From: an uncultured Alphaproteobacteria bacterium
GTDB lineage: Bacteria; Pseudomonadota; Alphaproteobacteria; Rickettsiales; Midichloriaceae
Direction of reading: 5' to 3'
DNA: 6,676 nucleotides
Assembly: GCA_903860855.1 (NCBI GenBank)
Contig: CAIOSF010000039.1
Coordinates: 1 to 6,676, forward strand
Part shown: piece after piece, positions 5,911 to 6,676 of the stretch
Layout of the letters: the number at the start of each line of letters is the position of its first letter
Position numbering within the stretch: the first letter of the stretch is position 1
Notes under the pieces: model-generated
Seen by the model: only the letters and a program-made list of their open reading frames with translations
What the model was told of the DNA's origin: nothing
Database searches by the model: none
Program-made: the position numbers and the translations under genes

Positions 5911-5958
5911 TTAGCTACCTGATAGCTAACATGCGGCTACATCTTTAATTAAAAAGAT
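5911..5958 (+). promoter_or_regulatory. Two small hairpins in the rpsQ leader
   Basis: Hairpin 1: TTAGCTA (5911-5917), loop CCTGA, TAGCTAA (5923-5929). Hairpin 2: ATCTTT (5941-5946), loop AATTAA, AAAGAT (5953-5958). Both would lie in the leader made from the promoter candidate at 5850-5878. They could be a ribosomal-protein autoregulatory site, but they are AT-rich and small. The remainder of 5800-5991 shows no gene or tRNA. Confidence 0.3.
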
Positions 5959-5991
5959 AAGAAGACAGATAATATTTATAGATAGCGTAAT

Positions 5992-6240
5992 ATGCCAAAG
6001 AAAGTCTTAGAAGGAGTGGTAGTGGGAGATAAAGCCGACAAGACCATATCAGTTCTTGTTGAAAGAGTTGTAAAACACCCTAAGTATAAGAAAATTATTA
6101 AAAAGCATAAGAAGTATGCCGTGCATGATGCTGATAATAAACACAAAGTGGGTGATATAGTCTCGATAATAGAGTCAAGACCTATATCAAAGAACAAACA
6201 TTGGACTCTCCTGAGCGCCGATGAGCAGCAAGCTATATAG
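5992..6240 (+). CDS. rpsQ: 30S ribosomal protein S17
   Basis: S17 is a primary 16S rRNA-binding protein with an OB-fold, acting early in 30S assembly. The 82 residues match the alphaproteobacterial form: [19 protein letters not shown], then [39 protein letters not shown] and [11 protein letters not shown]. The start is fixed by the conserved MPK(K/R)VLxGVVV beginning, although no Shine-Dalgarno is visible before it. It is 15 bp upstream of rplN and surely cotranscribed with it, but lies 192 bp after rpmC. Confidence 0.97.
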   Translation: MPKKVLEGVVVGDKADKTISVLVERVVKHPKYKKIIKKHKKYAVHDADNKHKVGDIVSIIESRPISKNKHWTLLSADEQQAI

Positions 6241-6255
6241 GAGCAAAGAAAGAAT

Positions 6256-6624
6256 ATGATATATCTAGGTACGATTTTAGACGTGGCCGATAACTCTGGA
6301 GCAAAGAAAGTAAAGTGCTTCAAGGTGATAGGAGGAAGCGGTAAGAAATGTGGTCATATTGGTGATCAAATCGTTGTCTCAATCCGCAAAGCCGATCCGC
6401 ACAGCAAAGTGAAGGCTGGACAAGTATACAGAGCCGTTATAGTTAGAGTTGCCAAAGAAGTGCGTAGAGCTGATGGCTCTTACATACGATTCGATGGTAA
6501 TGCTGCTGTACTCATCAATAAGCAACTAGAACCAATCGGCTCCAGAATCTTCGGTCCGATACCCAGAGAGTTGAGGGCTAAGAATTTTACTAAAATAGTT
6601 TCATTAGCTCCGGAGGTTTTGTAA
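6256..6624 (+). CDS. rplN: 50S ribosomal protein L14
   Basis: L14 binds 23S rRNA at the subunit interface, contacts the 30S subunit in a bridge and is also the target of the silencing factor RsfS. The 122-residue length is exactly standard. Conserved blocks are [66 protein letters not shown], and the ending [18 protein letters not shown] plus [10 protein letters not shown]. The start is set by the normal MI..[10 protein letters not shown] beginning. AGGAG at the rpsQ stop is about 14 bases upstream, a long spacing; AAAGAAAGA lies closer. The stop is directly followed by the next gene's ATG. Confidence 0.98.
   Translation: MIYLGTILDVADNSGAKKVKCFKVIGGSGKKCGHIGDQIVVSIRKADPHSKVKAGQVYRAVIVRVAKEVRRADGSYIRFDGNAAVLINKQLEPIGSRIFGPIPRELRAKNFTKIVSLAPEVL
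6612..6616 (+). promoter_or_regulatory. Strong Shine-Dalgarno for the gene at 6625
   Basis: GGAGG, 8 bases before the ATG at 6625, inside the last codons of rplN. It is the only textbook site in the window and supports 6625 as the true start of the downstream gene. Confidence 0.75.
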
Positions 6625-6676
6625 ATGTCTAGCAGAAACAACTGTAAATCAAACAGTAACAAGATGCGCTTCAAAA
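6625..6676 (+). CDS. rplX: Start of the next ribosomal gene, probably L24 (rplX), cut by the window edge
   Basis: Seventeen codons are visible, MSSRNNCKSNSNKMRFK, beginning directly after the rplN stop with a strong GGAGG at the right distance. In the canonical spc operon the gene after rplN is rplX, whose product L24 initiates 50S assembly. The assignment rests on gene order. The sequence itself is not diagnostic: L24 usually begins almost at once with a K(I/V)KKGD motif, so if this is L24 it has an N-terminal extension of about a dozen polar residues, with KMRFK as the likely lead into the fold. Confidence 0.55.
   Translation, partial: MSSRNNCKSNSNKMRFK

Noticed and set aside
5976..6323. 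Open minus-strand frame of 115 codons with hydrophobic stretches
   Set aside because: It covers rpsQ and the start of rplN, both certain; the hydrophobic look comes from reading Lys-rich codons in antisense.

Overview
The window looks like a piece of an alphaproteobacterial chromosome, probably from a host-associated lineage of the Rickettsiales/Holosporales type. The KdsB, XerC and GatA proteins carry alphaproteobacterial wording. The protein at 4644-5480 begins with what I recognise as DUF2610, a domain I associate with Rickettsiales-like bacteria. Base composition is moderately AT-rich by eye, start codons mostly lack good Shine-Dalgarno sites, and operons that are usually compact are loosened. 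The exact taxon is an inference I cannot test here.

Layout. On the minus strand, kdsB (CMP-KDO synthetase, lipopolysaccharide) is followed 25 bp later by the start of coaX (type III pantothenate kinase, CoA synthesis), which runs off the left edge. Divergently, on the plus strand, lies xerC, a tyrosine recombinase for chromosome dimer resolution. It is inflated by about 83 in-frame residues built from palindromic and repeated DNA. A 211-bp gap follows, holding a 112-bp segment with 10-bp inverted ends. Then come gatA (amidase subunit of the tRNA amidotransferase) and acpS (holo-ACP synthase), overlapping by 4 bp. The DUF2610 protein comes next, with a long Ala/Pro/Thr-rich tail. The window ends with the ribosomal protein genes rpmC (L29), rpsQ (S17), rplN (L14) and the first codons of what is probably rplX (L24).

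How the genes relate. Most are housekeeping genes that are not usually neighbours. coaX makes the CoA precursor that AcpS later uses as its phosphopantetheine donor, but the two are in separate units. The L29-S17-L14-L24 order is the canonical S10/spc order. However, L16 is missing upstream of L29, and 192 bp of non-coding DNA with a good promoter candidate separates L29 from S17, so this operon has been broken and re-wired.

The most interesting signal is DNA-level repeat invasion of coding sequence. Inside xerC there is a 36-bp near-perfect palindrome and two copies of a 31-bp repeat, 74 bp apart, read in two different frames of the same protein. All share the core RACAAGCYCCWRGCG. Near the end of the DUF2610 gene there is a 17-bp perfect inverted repeat. 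This resembles in principle the Rickettsia palindromic elements that insert in frame into genes, but I do not recognise this family. No tRNA, rRNA, CRISPR array or transposase gene is visible.
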